Source: an uncultured Roseobacter sp. (lineage in GTDB: Bacteria > Pseudomonadota > Alphaproteobacteria > Rhodobacterales > Rhodobacteraceae). From it: 64,000 nt of DNA. Below, piece by piece: positions 1 to 8,596 of the stretch. The DNA lies in contig NZ_CANLYL010000004.1 of the NCBI RefSeq assembly GCF_947495275.1, forward strand, positions 62,001 through 126,000. The letters are read 5' to 3'. The notes beneath the pieces are model-generated. The model did not search any database. It was given only the letters and a program-made list of their open reading frames with translations, and had not been told where the DNA came from. The position numbers and the translations under genes are program-made. Position 1 is the stretch's first letter; every line of letters starts with the position of its first letter.

Positions 1-1183
1 GCAGCAGGGACATCACCGGGCCAAACATCTCTGTTTTCAGTGTTTCAACCTGCGGCGAATTACACGCGACAAGCGTTGGCTGAAAGTAATGCGGGCTTGC
101 TTGATCGGCTCTTGCGCCCCCAAAGATGATTTTTGCACCCTGATCGGTCGCCTTGCGCAACGTGTCTTCGATCCTTTCGACCTGAGCAACTGTACAAAGC
201 GGGCCAAGATGCGTTGCCGGATCATGTGGGTCGCCCACAATAAGCTGGCTGCTTTTCTCCGTGATCGCCGCGATCAGGCGGTCCATAACAGGCCGGTGAA
301 CCAACCCGCGCGTTCCGGCCACGCAGGACTGTCCCGACGCGCCAAAATTACCCGCAATCAAACCGTTGGCGGCCGCATCAATCTCGGCGTCATCAAAGAC
401 AAGGATCGGCGATTTGCCCCCCAGTTCCAGCGTGGTCACGGCGAAGTTTTCAGCCGAATTACGGATCACATGTTTGGCGGTTTCCGGCCCGCCCGTAAAG
501 GCGATCCGGTCCACATCCTTGTGCCGGGTCAGCGGCACGGCGCAGTTTTCGGCATCCCCCGTGATGACAGATACAACGCCGGGTGGAAAACCTGCCTGAT
601 CAATCAATCTGGCAAATTCGATCATCGGGGCTGGTGCGATCTCAGAGGCTTTGAGCACAACCGTGCATCCTGCGGCCAGGGCGGGGGCCAGTTTCGTCGC
701 TGCCAGAAACATCTGCGCATTCCAGGGCACGATCCCGGCCACCACGCCGATGGGCATCCGCTGGGTGTAGACATGCATGTCGGGTTTATCGATGGGCAGG
801 ACCGCGCCTTCGATCTTGTCAGCAAGGCCCGCGTAATAGCGATAGTAATCAGCGACATAGCCCGTTTGTGCCATGGTCTCGGAGGCCAGTTTGCCACTGT
901 CCGTCGTCTCGATACGGCCCAGGTGTTCAGCGTTCTGCGCGATCAGATCGGCAAGCCGGTAGAGCAATTTGCCGCGCGCGGTCTGGGTCATGTCGCGCCA
1001 CTCCGGACCCTCTAAGGCAGATTTGGCAGCAGCAACAGCGCGGTCCACATCCTCTGGGGCAGCACAGTCGAAACTTGCCCAGGGTTGGCCATCGGCGGGG
1101 TTCACCGAGTGCATTACCTGACCGGTGGCACCGGCCCGCCACTGGCCGGCGATGTAGAGTTGGTAGTGGGGCAGATTGTTCAT
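1..1183 (-). CDS. Aldehyde dehydrogenase (partial, C-terminus beyond window)
   Basis: NAD(P)-dependent aldehyde dehydrogenase that oxidises an aldehyde to the acid. The gene runs off the left end, so about 394 codons are present and roughly 90 of the usual 480-490 residues are missing. The start is the ATG at 1183 (protein begins MNNLPHYQLYIAGQW). Visible family signatures are the cofactor-fold segment around VPWNAQMF, the general-base glutamate in LELGGKSP and the catalytic cysteine in GQSCVAG. It is the last visible gene of the leftward operon that starts at 4506, 16 nt after the luciferase-like monooxygenase gene, so it probably oxidises an aldehyde released in that pathway. The substrate cannot be read from sequence. 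Confidence 0.93.
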   Translation of the reverse strand, partial: MNNLPHYQLYIAGQWRAGATGQVMHSVNPADGQPWASFDCAAPEDVDRAVAAAKSALEGPEWRDMTQTARGKLLYRLADLIAQNAEHLGRIETTDSGKLASETMAQTGYVADYYRYYAGLADKIEGAVLPIDKPDMHVYTQRMPIGVVAGIVPWNAQMFLAATKLAPALAAGCTVVLKASEIAPAPMIEFARLIDQAGFPPGVVSVITGDAENCAVPLTRHKDVDRIAFTGGPETAKHVIRNSAENFAVTTLELGGKSPILVFDDAEIDAAANGLIAGNFGASGQSCVAGTRGLVHRPVMDRLIAAITEKSSQLIVGDPHDPATHLGPLCTVAQVERIEDTLRKATDQGAKIIFGGARADQASPHYFQPTLVACNSPQVETLKTEMFGPVMSLL

Positions 1184-1199
1184 GTTGGTCGTCCTGTTA

Positions 1200-2234
1200 T
1201 CAGGCAAAGGCGGGCATGACATCGTCGATAAAGCGGCTGAGCGAGGCGCGTTTTCGCTCCGCACTCATACCGCTGTCGATCCAGAATGAAAATTCATCAT
1301 AGCCCAGATCTTCGTATCGCTTGAGCCGGTCAATGACTTCCTGCGCGGTTCCGATGGTCAGATCACGCCGCAGGGTATCCGCTGCCATCATGGCATTCCC
1401 GGCAATCTCCGCCTCGGTCAGCGTTTCGATGAGACCTTGTTTGACGGGCCGCTTGTTTTGAAACCAGGCCCCGAAGTAGTTGTAAAAACGGCTGAGTTCC
1501 TCTGCACCAACCTGCGCATCTTCTGCGTCCGAAGCCACATAGGTATGGTGCAGCAACATGATTTTGGGGCGCGCGCCGTCATAGGACGCACAGGCCGCGT
1601 CAAACCTCTCCATCAGCGATGTGATCTCCGCATCACCCTGCCAGAGCGGTGTGACCTGCACGTTGAACCCGTTGTGCACGGCAAATTCATGGCTGTTGGG
1701 ATCACGGGCTGCGACCCAGACCGGTGGGCCGTCTTTCTGGACAGGTTTTGGTGCGGCGGTGGTTTCGGGGAAGGTGTAAAACGTGCCTTCATGGGCGCAA
1801 TCGCCCGCCCAGAGTTTGGGTAGCAAAGGCAGTGTCTCGCGCATGCGTTGACCGGCATCCCAGGCGTCCATGCCCGGCATCAGGCGCTCGTACTCATAGG
1901 AATAAGCGCCGCGTGCAGCACCAATTTCCAACCGACCGCCGGTGATCAGATCGGTCATGGCCGCTTCACCCGCCAGCTTGATGGGATGCCAGAACGGCAC
2001 GATGACTGTCCCGGTACCGAGCCGCACATTCTTGGTCTGATGCGCCAGATCAACGATCATGGTGAACGGGTTGGGGGATATGGTGAATTCCATGCCGTGG
2101 TGCTCGCCCGTCCATATGGCCCGCATGCCGCCCTCATCCGCCATTTTGCACAGCCCGATGAATTCATCGTAGATCTTGTCGTGTGGCTGGTCGGCACTCA
2201 GCCGTTCCATATGCGCAAAAAGGGAAAATTCCAT
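1200..2234 (-). CDS. LLM-class (luciferase-like) flavin-dependent monooxygenase
   Basis: Protein of 344 aa in the bacterial luciferase-like family, a TIM barrel that uses reduced FMN supplied by a separate reductase to oxygenate a small organic substrate. N-terminal motifs SLFAHMERLS and WTGEHHG and the later RLEIGAARGAYSYE are typical. The ATG at 2234 is chosen because GAAAGG precedes it; the frame stays open further upstream but that part overlaps the flavin reductase gene. It lies 4 nt downstream of the flavin reductase, the expected reduced-flavin donor, making a two-component monooxygenase. Together with the hydrolase and aldehyde dehydrogenase it suggests oxidative ring or chain cleavage. 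The substrate is unknown. Confidence 0.9.
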   Translation of the reverse strand: MEFSLFAHMERLSADQPHDKIYDEFIGLCKMADEGGMRAIWTGEHHGMEFTISPNPFTMIVDLAHQTKNVRLGTGTVIVPFWHPIKLAGEAAMTDLITGGRLEIGAARGAYSYEYERLMPGMDAWDAGQRMRETLPLLPKLWAGDCAHEGTFYTFPETTAAPKPVQKDGPPVWVAARDPNSHEFAVHNGFNVQVTPLWQGDAEITSLMERFDAACASYDGARPKIMLLHHTYVASDAEDAQVGAEELSRFYNYFGAWFQNKRPVKQGLIETLTEAEIAGNAMMAADTLRRDLTIGTAQEVIDRLKRYEDLGYDEFSFWIDSGMSAERKRASLSRFIDDVMPAFA

Positions 2235-2238
2235 TTCA

Positions 2239-3135
2239 CTACCTTTCGTTGAGCGGCAAGACATCGCCGGTGCGTTCGTTGCCGATGTAAAAGCCGAAGT
2301 TCTGGGTTTTGTGTTCACTTGCAAAGCGTTGCAGCAAAGACTTGATCGCAGGGTCGGGGGTGGCAGAGGCGTCGGGGGCGTCTATCGGCACGAGTTTCAA
2401 TGCAGATGGTCTCTGGCTGCAATGTCCGCGAAAGACGATGCGCCGTCCTGCCTTTCCTTCGTCGTAAGTGGCGTAAACAACGCTCAATTCGGCGTCGATG
2501 CCTGCCGTTGCGAGTGCTGATGCGAGTGTCCTCAGCGGGCTTTTGTCGGTGGGTACGGAGATGGTAAAAAGCCCGTCATCTTGCGTCAGGAAGAGATTTT
2601 CCCCGTCATCCAAAAGCACGCTGGCGCGTGTGTGTGGCGCGGGCGGTGCCTCGGCCTTGCGTTCCTTGTTCAGGGTGAAATACCCGTCGGGCCCGTAGCC
2701 AAGGCCGTCCTGATTGCTGCAATCGGCATGCAGGACACGTCCGATCAGCACAAGATGATCCCCGGCAGGGATTTGTTGAAACATGTCACAGACAAACCCG
2801 GCCGCGCGTCCGGTGATCAAGGGAATATCCGCCACCGGCTGGTCCCAGTCACATAGCGCAAACCGATCCGCTTTGCTGGATGCGAAGGTGTTTGAAATCT
2901 CCTGCTGTCCTTCCGACAAGATGCTGACGCCGAAACGGGTTGCCCGACGGAAGGCGTCAAAACTGGACAGGTGATTGCCCGGGCACACCAGCAGGAGGGG
3001 AGGGTCCAGTGAAACGGACGTAAAGGAATTCGCGGTAAAGCCTACGTTTTCGCCGGTCTCGGTGCGGGTCGTCACAACCGTGACGCCTGTCATGAAGCGG
3101 CCAAAGGCTTGCCGCAGGTCCTTGGGGTCCAGCAT
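2239..3135 (-). CDS. Flavin reductase family protein with C-terminal extension
   Basis: Protein of 298 aa. Residues 1 to about 165 match the HpaC/RutF-type flavin reductase domain (AFGRFMTGVTVVTT, GFTANSFTSVSLDPPLLLVC). It should reduce FMN with NAD(P)H and pass it to the adjacent LLM monooxygenase. The remaining 130 residues form an extension of unassigned function that simple reductases of 160-190 aa lack. The ATG at 3135 is chosen because it shares a base with the stop of the upstream hydrolase (TGATG), a sign of translational coupling; the upstream in-frame extension would lie wholly inside the hydrolase. Confidence 0.9.
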   Translation of the reverse strand: MLDPKDLRQAFGRFMTGVTVVTTRTETGENVGFTANSFTSVSLDPPLLLVCPGNHLSSFDAFRRATRFGVSILSEGQQEISNTFASSKADRFALCDWDQPVADIPLITGRAAGFVCDMFQQIPAGDHLVLIGRVLHADCSNQDGLGYGPDGYFTLNKERKAEAPPAPHTRASVLLDDGENLFLTQDDGLFTISVPTDKSPLRTLASALATAGIDAELSVVYATYDEGKAGRRIVFRGHCSQRPSALKLVPIDAPDASATPDPAIKSLLQRFASEHKTQNFGFYIGNERTGDVLPLNER

Positions 3136-3935
3136 CACGGTGCCTCTCCGATCAGGTGCCGTATCATAGCTGCACTCACTTCCTGAGGGTGTGTCATCGG
3201 CATCATATGGGCGGCATCGTGACAAAGCAGACTGTGACCCTTTGCGGAATTTGCCGCCATCCGGCGGGACATTTCCGGCGTTGAATTGGGATCGTCCGCG
3301 CCGGTCATGAAAAGGGCTGGCATAGTGAGAGACTGCAGCAGCGTGTCAGAGGGACCATCTGATTGCGCAAAGACGTTATAGGCGCGGGCGTAGCCTTGCA
3401 AATCGGTTTCTGTCAGCCATCCTCGGCACGCCTCTGCTGCATGCAGCAACGCGCCTTCGGGGTCCGTTCCAAACCATCTTTGCAAGGTTGCCGAAGGATC
3501 GGCGCGGCCCGATGTCTTCAGTGCGGCGGCGCGCGCCCGCACGGCTTTTGCGGCGGCCTCCTCGCGCCGGTAGATGGCGTTTAACGCCGCGACACCCCTG
3601 ATTTGTCCGGCACAGCCACCGGCAACTTGCAGCGCGATCATGGCCCCCATGGAATGCCCTGCGATGTGGCATGGTGCATCAAGGGCAGCTAAAAATGCGC
3701 GCACACGCGCAACATAGTCGGGAAGGGCACGCGCGTCGTTCAAGGGGGATGAGCCATGCCCGGGCATGTCCACCGCGTAGGTTTTGAAGTGTCGCGCCAG
3801 ATAGGGGATCATCCCTTGCCAGGCCTCCGCGCGCAAACCGACACCATGGATGAGCACCAAAGGCGGCCCGTCGCCAGCACCGATGTAGTGCAGCGCGCCC
3901 GCACCTTCAGATCGCGGCTGGATTGTCCAGGTCAT
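3135..3935 (-). CDS. Alpha/beta-fold hydrolase
   Basis: Protein of 266 aa with the serine hydrolase triad visible: oxyanion segment HGVGLRAEAW, nucleophile elbow GHSMGA, acid in GADDPNS and histidine in DAAHMMP near the C-terminus. No signal peptide, so cytosolic. It overlaps the DUF1185 gene upstream by 29 nt and the flavin reductase downstream by 1 nt, so it is translationally coupled within the operon. In pathways with an LLM monooxygenase such a hydrolase often opens an ester, lactone or amide intermediate, as RutD does in uracil breakdown. That role is inferred from context only. Confidence 0.9.
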   Translation of the reverse strand: MTWTIQPRSEGAGALHYIGAGDGPPLVLIHGVGLRAEAWQGMIPYLARHFKTYAVDMPGHGSSPLNDARALPDYVARVRAFLAALDAPCHIAGHSMGAMIALQVAGGCAGQIRGVAALNAIYRREEAAAKAVRARAAALKTSGRADPSATLQRWFGTDPEGALLHAAEACRGWLTETDLQGYARAYNVFAQSDGPSDTLLQSLTMPALFMTGADDPNSTPEMSRRMAANSAKGHSLLCHDAAHMMPMTHPQEVSAAMIRHLIGEAP

Positions 3936-4506
3936 GGCCCAGATCCTTCAGGTCTTGATACCGGTCGCCAATGCGATGATGCGGGCGTCCGCCTGTTGCC
4001 GCACCCAATGCGATGACAACTTCGTCAGCGCGCGGCGCATCAACGATGGAGAATTGAATGGTCAGGTAGTGCGACCGGCGTCCGGCATCGTTCTTATCCA
4101 TCAAGGGTATCTGGATAGAGGTGTTTGCAGCGCCGCGGATATTGGTGAAGGCCAGATAGGATTTCGCGCCAACGGCCTCTCTGAAATGATTGCCAAACCG
4201 CAGGGTGTGGATCAGGCCCGAGGCGTGTTCGATCTCACCATCAAGACCGACAATGCCTGCTTTTCCAAAGGCTTCTATCTTGTCGCCACCGCCTGTCAGG
4301 TCGGTGATCTTTTGCGTCAGTAACGCGCCCAGTTCAGGACCAAACGCCTGGATCACCGGTTTGAGGTCTTCGACGTAGCGGCCGGCCCAGGGGTTTGTGA
4401 TGACGGCGGCAACGGCGAACAGACGCCAGGGTTCTGAGGCTGGCTTGAATCCCTCAATGAGGACGTCTTCAGTGTAGCTCACAATTTTTCGGATTTCTGG
4501 TGTCAT
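3907..4506 (-). CDS. DUF1185 / amino acid synthesis family protein
   Basis: Protein of 199 aa beginning MTPEIRKIVSYTEDVLIEG and carrying NPWAGRYVEDL. I recognise these as typical of the AA_synth/DUF1185 family (PF06684). Solved members are recalled to have a chorismate-mutase-like trimeric fold, and no biochemical role is firmly established. It is the first gene of the leftward operon and divergent from the LysR gene at 4609, from which it is separated by 102 nt. A pathway step on a ring or amino-acid-like intermediate is possible but not shown by sequence. Confidence 0.8.
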   Translation of the reverse strand: MTPEIRKIVSYTEDVLIEGFKPASEPWRLFAVAAVITNPWAGRYVEDLKPVIQAFGPELGALLTQKITDLTGGGDKIEAFGKAGIVGLDGEIEHASGLIHTLRFGNHFREAVGAKSYLAFTNIRGAANTSIQIPLMDKNDAGRRSHYLTIQFSIVDAPRADEVVIALGAATGGRPHHRIGDRYQDLKDLGHDLDNPAAI

Positions 4507-4578
4507 CTCTTGCTCCGGTTTTCAGAAACCATATCGAGCAGAATTTCTCGTGACAAATGATAGAAAACAATGTGAGTT

Positions 4579-4595
4579 CATTAAGAAATCTAATG
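4579..4595. promoter_or_regulatory. Candidate LysR operator in divergent region
   Basis: Inverted repeat CATTA-N7-TAATG, with TAATG preceded by CTAAT-like bases, 13 nt before the LysR start codon and between the divergent LysR and DUF1185 genes. The dyad spacing fits a LysR-type T-N11-A box. Short arms make this a weak call. Confidence 0.35.
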
Positions 4596-4608
4596 CGAAA
4601 GAAGAAAG

Positions 4609-5496
4609 ATGTCCTTGCCACCTCTGACCTGGTTCCGAGCTTTCGATGCTGCCGCGCGTCATTTGAGTTTTACACTGGCGGCTGAAGAGCTTGGTTTCAC
4701 CCAATCGGCCATCAGCCAGCATGTACGCGCGCTGGAGGAGCGATTGGGCACGCAGCTGTTCGTACGCGGTCACCGGTCCCTGATGTTGACGGATGCGGGG
4801 CGCTTGCTGGTGCCCGATGTCGCCGCCGCGATGGGGCGTCTGACGCAGGCAACGGAACGGTTTCAACCCCGCATTTCAAAACCCAAACTAACCGTTGCCA
4901 CCAGTGCCAGTGTGGCCCAGTGGATACTTTCGCCGATGCTGCCCCGGTTTCGAGAGGCTCATCCGGATGTGGCTTTGCAGATCGTGACAACTGTCTGGCC
5001 GGATGATTTTTCGACCACCAATGCTGACATTGAAATCCGGTTCGGCTCGAAAGATGTCGTCGGGCAGGGCGCAGAATTGCTGGGCCCGTCAGAGCTGCAC
5101 GTGGTGGCCGCCCCTGCCCTGGCCTCGGCCCACGAGGGGGCGCTGAATTGGACCAAATTGCAAGCGTGCACGCTGATCCAACCGATCGGGATATCTACCG
5201 GCTGGGCTGATATTGCACGCCGCGCCAAGTCACCTGATGCCATCGAGGCGTCGGTGTTTGTGGACACCCACGGTCTGGCCGTCGATCTTGCCGTATCGGG
5301 GGTCGGAGTGGCTTTGACCCACAGGTTGATCAGCCAGATGGCACTGAAGGACGGGCGGCTGCAATGTCTCAGGGTTGCGCCAATTGACGCGGAAGAGGGA
5401 TATTATCTTGCGCGCAAGACCACTGGTTTCACACAAGAACAGGAGGCCTTCATTGCCTGGTTTTACGAGAGCCTTGACGCCCTTCAGGCTGCGTAG
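4609..5496 (+). CDS. LysR family transcriptional regulator (GcvA-like)
   Basis: Protein of 295 aa. The N-terminal winged helix-turn-helix (TWFRAFDAAARHLSFTLAAE, then GFTQSAISQHVRALEERLG) is typical of the GcvA subgroup. An effector-binding periplasmic-protein-like domain fills residues 90-290. It is divergent from the operon starting at 4506, the classic arrangement for a LysR activator responding to the pathway substrate or an intermediate. Its last 13 nt overlap the convergent P450 gene. Confidence 0.92.
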   Translation: MSLPPLTWFRAFDAAARHLSFTLAAEELGFTQSAISQHVRALEERLGTQLFVRGHRSLMLTDAGRLLVPDVAAAMGRLTQATERFQPRISKPKLTVATSASVAQWILSPMLPRFREAHPDVALQIVTTVWPDDFSTTNADIEIRFGSKDVVGQGAELLGPSELHVVAAPALASAHEGALNWTKLQACTLIQPIGISTGWADIARRAKSPDAIEASVFVDTHGLAVDLAVSGVGVALTHRLISQMALKDGRLQCLRVAPIDAEEGYYLARKTTGFTQEQEAFIAWFYESLDALQAA

Positions 5497-6731
5497 GAGA
5501 GGTTCCATTCCTGTGGCACAGCGCTGCCCTTGTAATCCGGACCGTTGCCAAAATCCAAATCCCCCCGGCGCAGGATTTGCCTGACGATTTCGGGGACCAT
5601 GACGCCCGCGATATGCCGCCCCAGACAGGTATGCATGCCGTGACCAAAGGTATATGTATCGCTGAAATCACGGGTTGGATCGAATTTTTCGGGCTCAGGA
5701 AACGCGGAAGGGTCAAACATGGCGCTGTGGGTCACGGCCAGAGCCGTCGTGCCTTTGCGCACTGTTGCGGCCTGGGGTGTTCCGCCTGAAAGTTCGGTGT
5801 CGCGGTGGCATACACGGAAGAAATAGGGGAATGCAGGGTTAAAGCGCAGAGCCTCAAAAACAAATCCGTCGAAGTCTTCGGGTCTGCCACCCAAAGCCGC
5901 ATCACGGGCATCTTTCAACAATGCAGGGTCTGATGTGAGATGTCGAAGCGCATTGCAGACACCATGTGAAGTGGTCTCAACCGCGCCAATGAGCAGGCCG
6001 CCGACGTTGAAGATCACATCGCGCAAATTGAAATCCACTCCGTCGCTGAATGACAGGCGCAACAGCCGGGAGACCGGATCGTCCCTGCGACTGCCCAGTT
6101 TTACAGCCGCACTTCGCCGTAAGACGAGCCGTCCGATGTAGATGCCCATCATCACGCCGGCACGCTTGCGGTTCTCGATGATCCCTGCCTGATCCAATCC
6201 CTCAACAACACTGTCAAAAGGTTGATTCCAGAAAGCATCCTGCTGATTCCAATAAGACCAGTCGATCAGTTTTTCCGGGTCAGAACGGGTAAAGCCGAAC
6301 CAGTCCTGCACCAGCCTGACCGGCACACCGCGCGTGACATTGCGCACCAGTTCAATGGAGCCGTTTGCACCGTCCAGCGCTTCGTCAGCAGTATCACGCA
6401 CGAAATCGCGGATTTTAGGCAGGTCTTCCACGTCGAGAATGGATTTCATGATCGACTTTTCGCGCCAATGTTGGGCGGTGTCATCCTGCGCCATGAAATA
6501 GCTGCCCTGCTTGGGCTTATAAAGATCGACGCCGAACGTCAGGGGACGTCTCAGGATCAGGTTGCAATCCGAAAACCGCGTCACAAGAGTGACCTCATCC
6601 ATGGCGAAGACCGGACGGTTTTCACGCAATTCGGAGAAGAAGGGCAAGGGCTCTTCAAATAGAAAACCGCGGGCCATCTTCCAACGATCCGCCGGGGCGG
6701 CCGCATCCAGTTTTTGCAAATAGCTGGTCAT
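5484..6731 (-). CDS. Cytochrome P450
   Basis: Protein of 415 aa, normal bacterial P450 length, without a membrane anchor. The heme ligand is the cysteine near residue 369 in FGHGMHTCLG; the ExxR pair is EALR near residue 300; the I-helix carries GAVETTS near residue 253, so the acid-alcohol pair for O2 activation is intact. It is the last gene of a leftward operon, 9 nt behind the two-heme cytochrome gene. No ferredoxin or ferredoxin reductase gene is nearby, so its redox partner is not evident. Substrate unknown. Confidence 0.95.
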   Translation of the reverse strand: MTSYLQKLDAAAPADRWKMARGFLFEEPLPFFSELRENRPVFAMDEVTLVTRFSDCNLILRRPLTFGVDLYKPKQGSYFMAQDDTAQHWREKSIMKSILDVEDLPKIRDFVRDTADEALDGANGSIELVRNVTRGVPVRLVQDWFGFTRSDPEKLIDWSYWNQQDAFWNQPFDSVVEGLDQAGIIENRKRAGVMMGIYIGRLVLRRSAAVKLGSRRDDPVSRLLRLSFSDGVDFNLRDVIFNVGGLLIGAVETTSHGVCNALRHLTSDPALLKDARDAALGGRPEDFDGFVFEALRFNPAFPYFFRVCHRDTELSGGTPQAATVRKGTTALAVTHSAMFDPSAFPEPEKFDPTRDFSDTYTFGHGMHTCLGRHIAGVMVPEIVRQILRRGDLDFGNGPDYKGSAVPQEWNLSYAA

Positions 6732-6740
6732 GTCATCGCC

Positions 6741-8546
6741 TCACAAGGATTTCATGAATTCAACGAGGGCGCGGCGGTCTTCTTCGGAAAACCCTTCGGC
6801 ACCATAGTCATGACCTGCATTGGAATCCGCCTCGACCACCCGGTTGCCCTGACGGGTTACCAGCTCAAAATCGCCACCAGTTGTCACATAGCCTACGTTG
6901 ACGGGATCGTATTCGTGATTTCCGACCGTGAAACTTCTGGAGCGTTCTTCGGCGGGCAGGAGCAGCTCATACAAGTTCGGCACCGATCCATTGTGCAGGT
7001 AGGGGGCGGTGGCCCAGATGCCATCAAGAGGCCGCGCCTTGTAACCCAGAACCAGCACATCCTTTTCGGTCATACAGGTGGACCGCTCCCCGGCGCGTGG
7101 ATCAAACGGGCCGGGCGCCAGGTCAACTTCCGGACGCAGGCGAATGCCAAAGAAGGTCGGGATCGCCTCCTTGACGAGGTCCCCCTTGGACCCCAGCAGC
7201 GCGCCCTTGACGGTGGCACCCAGCATATTGGCCACGGTTGCGGTCTCTCCCATGACGTTTCCTGCATTGTCTTTCGTGCCATTCATCGGACCGGTGGGCC
7301 CCTGATAGACATATGCGTTGCAAGCCATCCAGATGTCGGTGAGGTTCTTCTTCGAGGTCTTCTCGAAGGGGATCATCCGTTCGGTTGGTTTGCCTTCTTC
7401 CTGCATGTCCGGCAGCAGATGGCAACTGGCACATTTCTGGCGATAAAGGGTTTCGCCTTTGGCAGCGAGATCAGTGTCAATGGCAGGAAAGGCATCCGGC
7501 CATTTGGGCGCATCGAGTACCTGGATGATCTGTTCCAGACGCATCAGGTTGTTGACCTTCACCGAGGACGTATATCCGGTGATCGTGTCGATCGTGCCCT
7601 GGTTGGGGGTGATAAGCACCTCGCCAAAAACCCCCATGACCTCACCGGTGTTGCGGCCCAATGCGCCATATTCCAGCGTGTCGCCGGGCAGGTTCAGACG
7701 ACTGTTGGCGGCAACACCGTTCCACTGGACCCGCTCCTGACGCCAGATGTCCCACAGAAACGGGTAACTGACCGGCGCATTGGCCGGGTTCCCGTTGTTG
7801 GCATTGGCGCCCGTGAACATCAGGATCTTGTTGAGAATATGGCCCACCGCGTCCAGCCGACCATAGCCGTAGCGCACGGGTGTTTCATTCATTTCATCGG
7901 TCAGACGTTGCCAGGCCAGCAGCTGATCGAAGGCTTTCGCCAGCATCTCGCGGTTTTCGGGCGTGTCCTTGCCGTCAAGAACCGTGGCATTGAAACGCTC
8001 CCACTTGTCCGCGTCGCTGCGGGTTTCCTCCAGAGCCGCATCCAGACCTTCGATGAAGGATTGGAAATCGAGAAGGCTGGGGCCGCCGTCAACGATCATC
8101 TCTGTGCCCTGATAGGTGATCTTGGCCGTATGACAGGCAGAACAGTTCAAGCCGATCCAGGTCTCGGCCGTCTTTTCGCCGCCTTTCTGGCCCTCGTACC
8201 AACGCAGGCCAGTGTTTATGAATTCCTCATCCGCCTGCGTGTCTTTGGCAAAGCCGATGGGGCGGGTCACGCCGGTGCTTTCGGGTGGCGCAATAAATCC
8301 GTAGCTGGTCAAATGATCCATATCGCTGAAAGGATTACTATTTCCCGCCTGTTCGAGAGCAGCAAACCATGTCTCGGGGATCAGCCGCGAGCCTTGCGTC
8401 GCCCAGTACCAGTCAGAGCGATTTTCCTTTGTCCATCCTTGCGACACGTTGGCGTTGCCGGGATCGTCATGTCGGCATCCCGAAGCAATCAGGGGAACAC
8501 AAAGCGCCATGGCCAATAGAGCGGGTCTGCTAACTTGAGGTTTCAT
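6741..8546 (-). CDS. Two-heme c-type cytochrome lipoprotein (di-heme peroxidase-like)
   Basis: Protein of 601 aa. A lipoprotein signal with lipobox IASGC places it in the periplasm anchored to a membrane. Two CxxCH heme sites are visible, CSACH near residue 135 and CASCH near residue 370. The C-terminal motif TAPYLHNGSVPNLYELL is characteristic of di-heme cytochrome c peroxidase-related enzymes. Related proteins of this size include the fatty-acid dioxygenase and diol synthase pair of Pseudomonas aeruginosa, recalled and not checked. The ATG at 8546 has AGGACAG ahead of it. Its place directly before a P450 suggests a shared oxidative pathway; peroxidase activity itself is unproven. Confidence 0.82.
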   Translation of the reverse strand: MKPQVSRPALLAMALCVPLIASGCRHDDPGNANVSQGWTKENRSDWYWATQGSRLIPETWFAALEQAGNSNPFSDMDHLTSYGFIAPPESTGVTRPIGFAKDTQADEEFINTGLRWYEGQKGGEKTAETWIGLNCSACHTAKITYQGTEMIVDGGPSLLDFQSFIEGLDAALEETRSDADKWERFNATVLDGKDTPENREMLAKAFDQLLAWQRLTDEMNETPVRYGYGRLDAVGHILNKILMFTGANANNGNPANAPVSYPFLWDIWRQERVQWNGVAANSRLNLPGDTLEYGALGRNTGEVMGVFGEVLITPNQGTIDTITGYTSSVKVNNLMRLEQIIQVLDAPKWPDAFPAIDTDLAAKGETLYRQKCASCHLLPDMQEEGKPTERMIPFEKTSKKNLTDIWMACNAYVYQGPTGPMNGTKDNAGNVMGETATVANMLGATVKGALLGSKGDLVKEAIPTFFGIRLRPEVDLAPGPFDPRAGERSTCMTEKDVLVLGYKARPLDGIWATAPYLHNGSVPNLYELLLPAEERSRSFTVGNHEYDPVNVGYVTTGGDFELVTRQGNRVVEADSNAGHDYGAEGFSEEDRRALVEFMKSL

Positions 8547-8596
8547 ATACTGTCCTGATAATTTGTGTTTTTCTTCGAAAATCTTGTCCTGACGGG

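Noticed and set aside
6714..8519. Long plus-strand open frame of about 600 codons opposite the two-heme cytochrome gene
   Set aside because: It mirrors the real gene, has no ribosome site or recognisable domain, and is a product of high GC at third codon positions. The minus-strand gene has CxxCH motifs and a lipobox.
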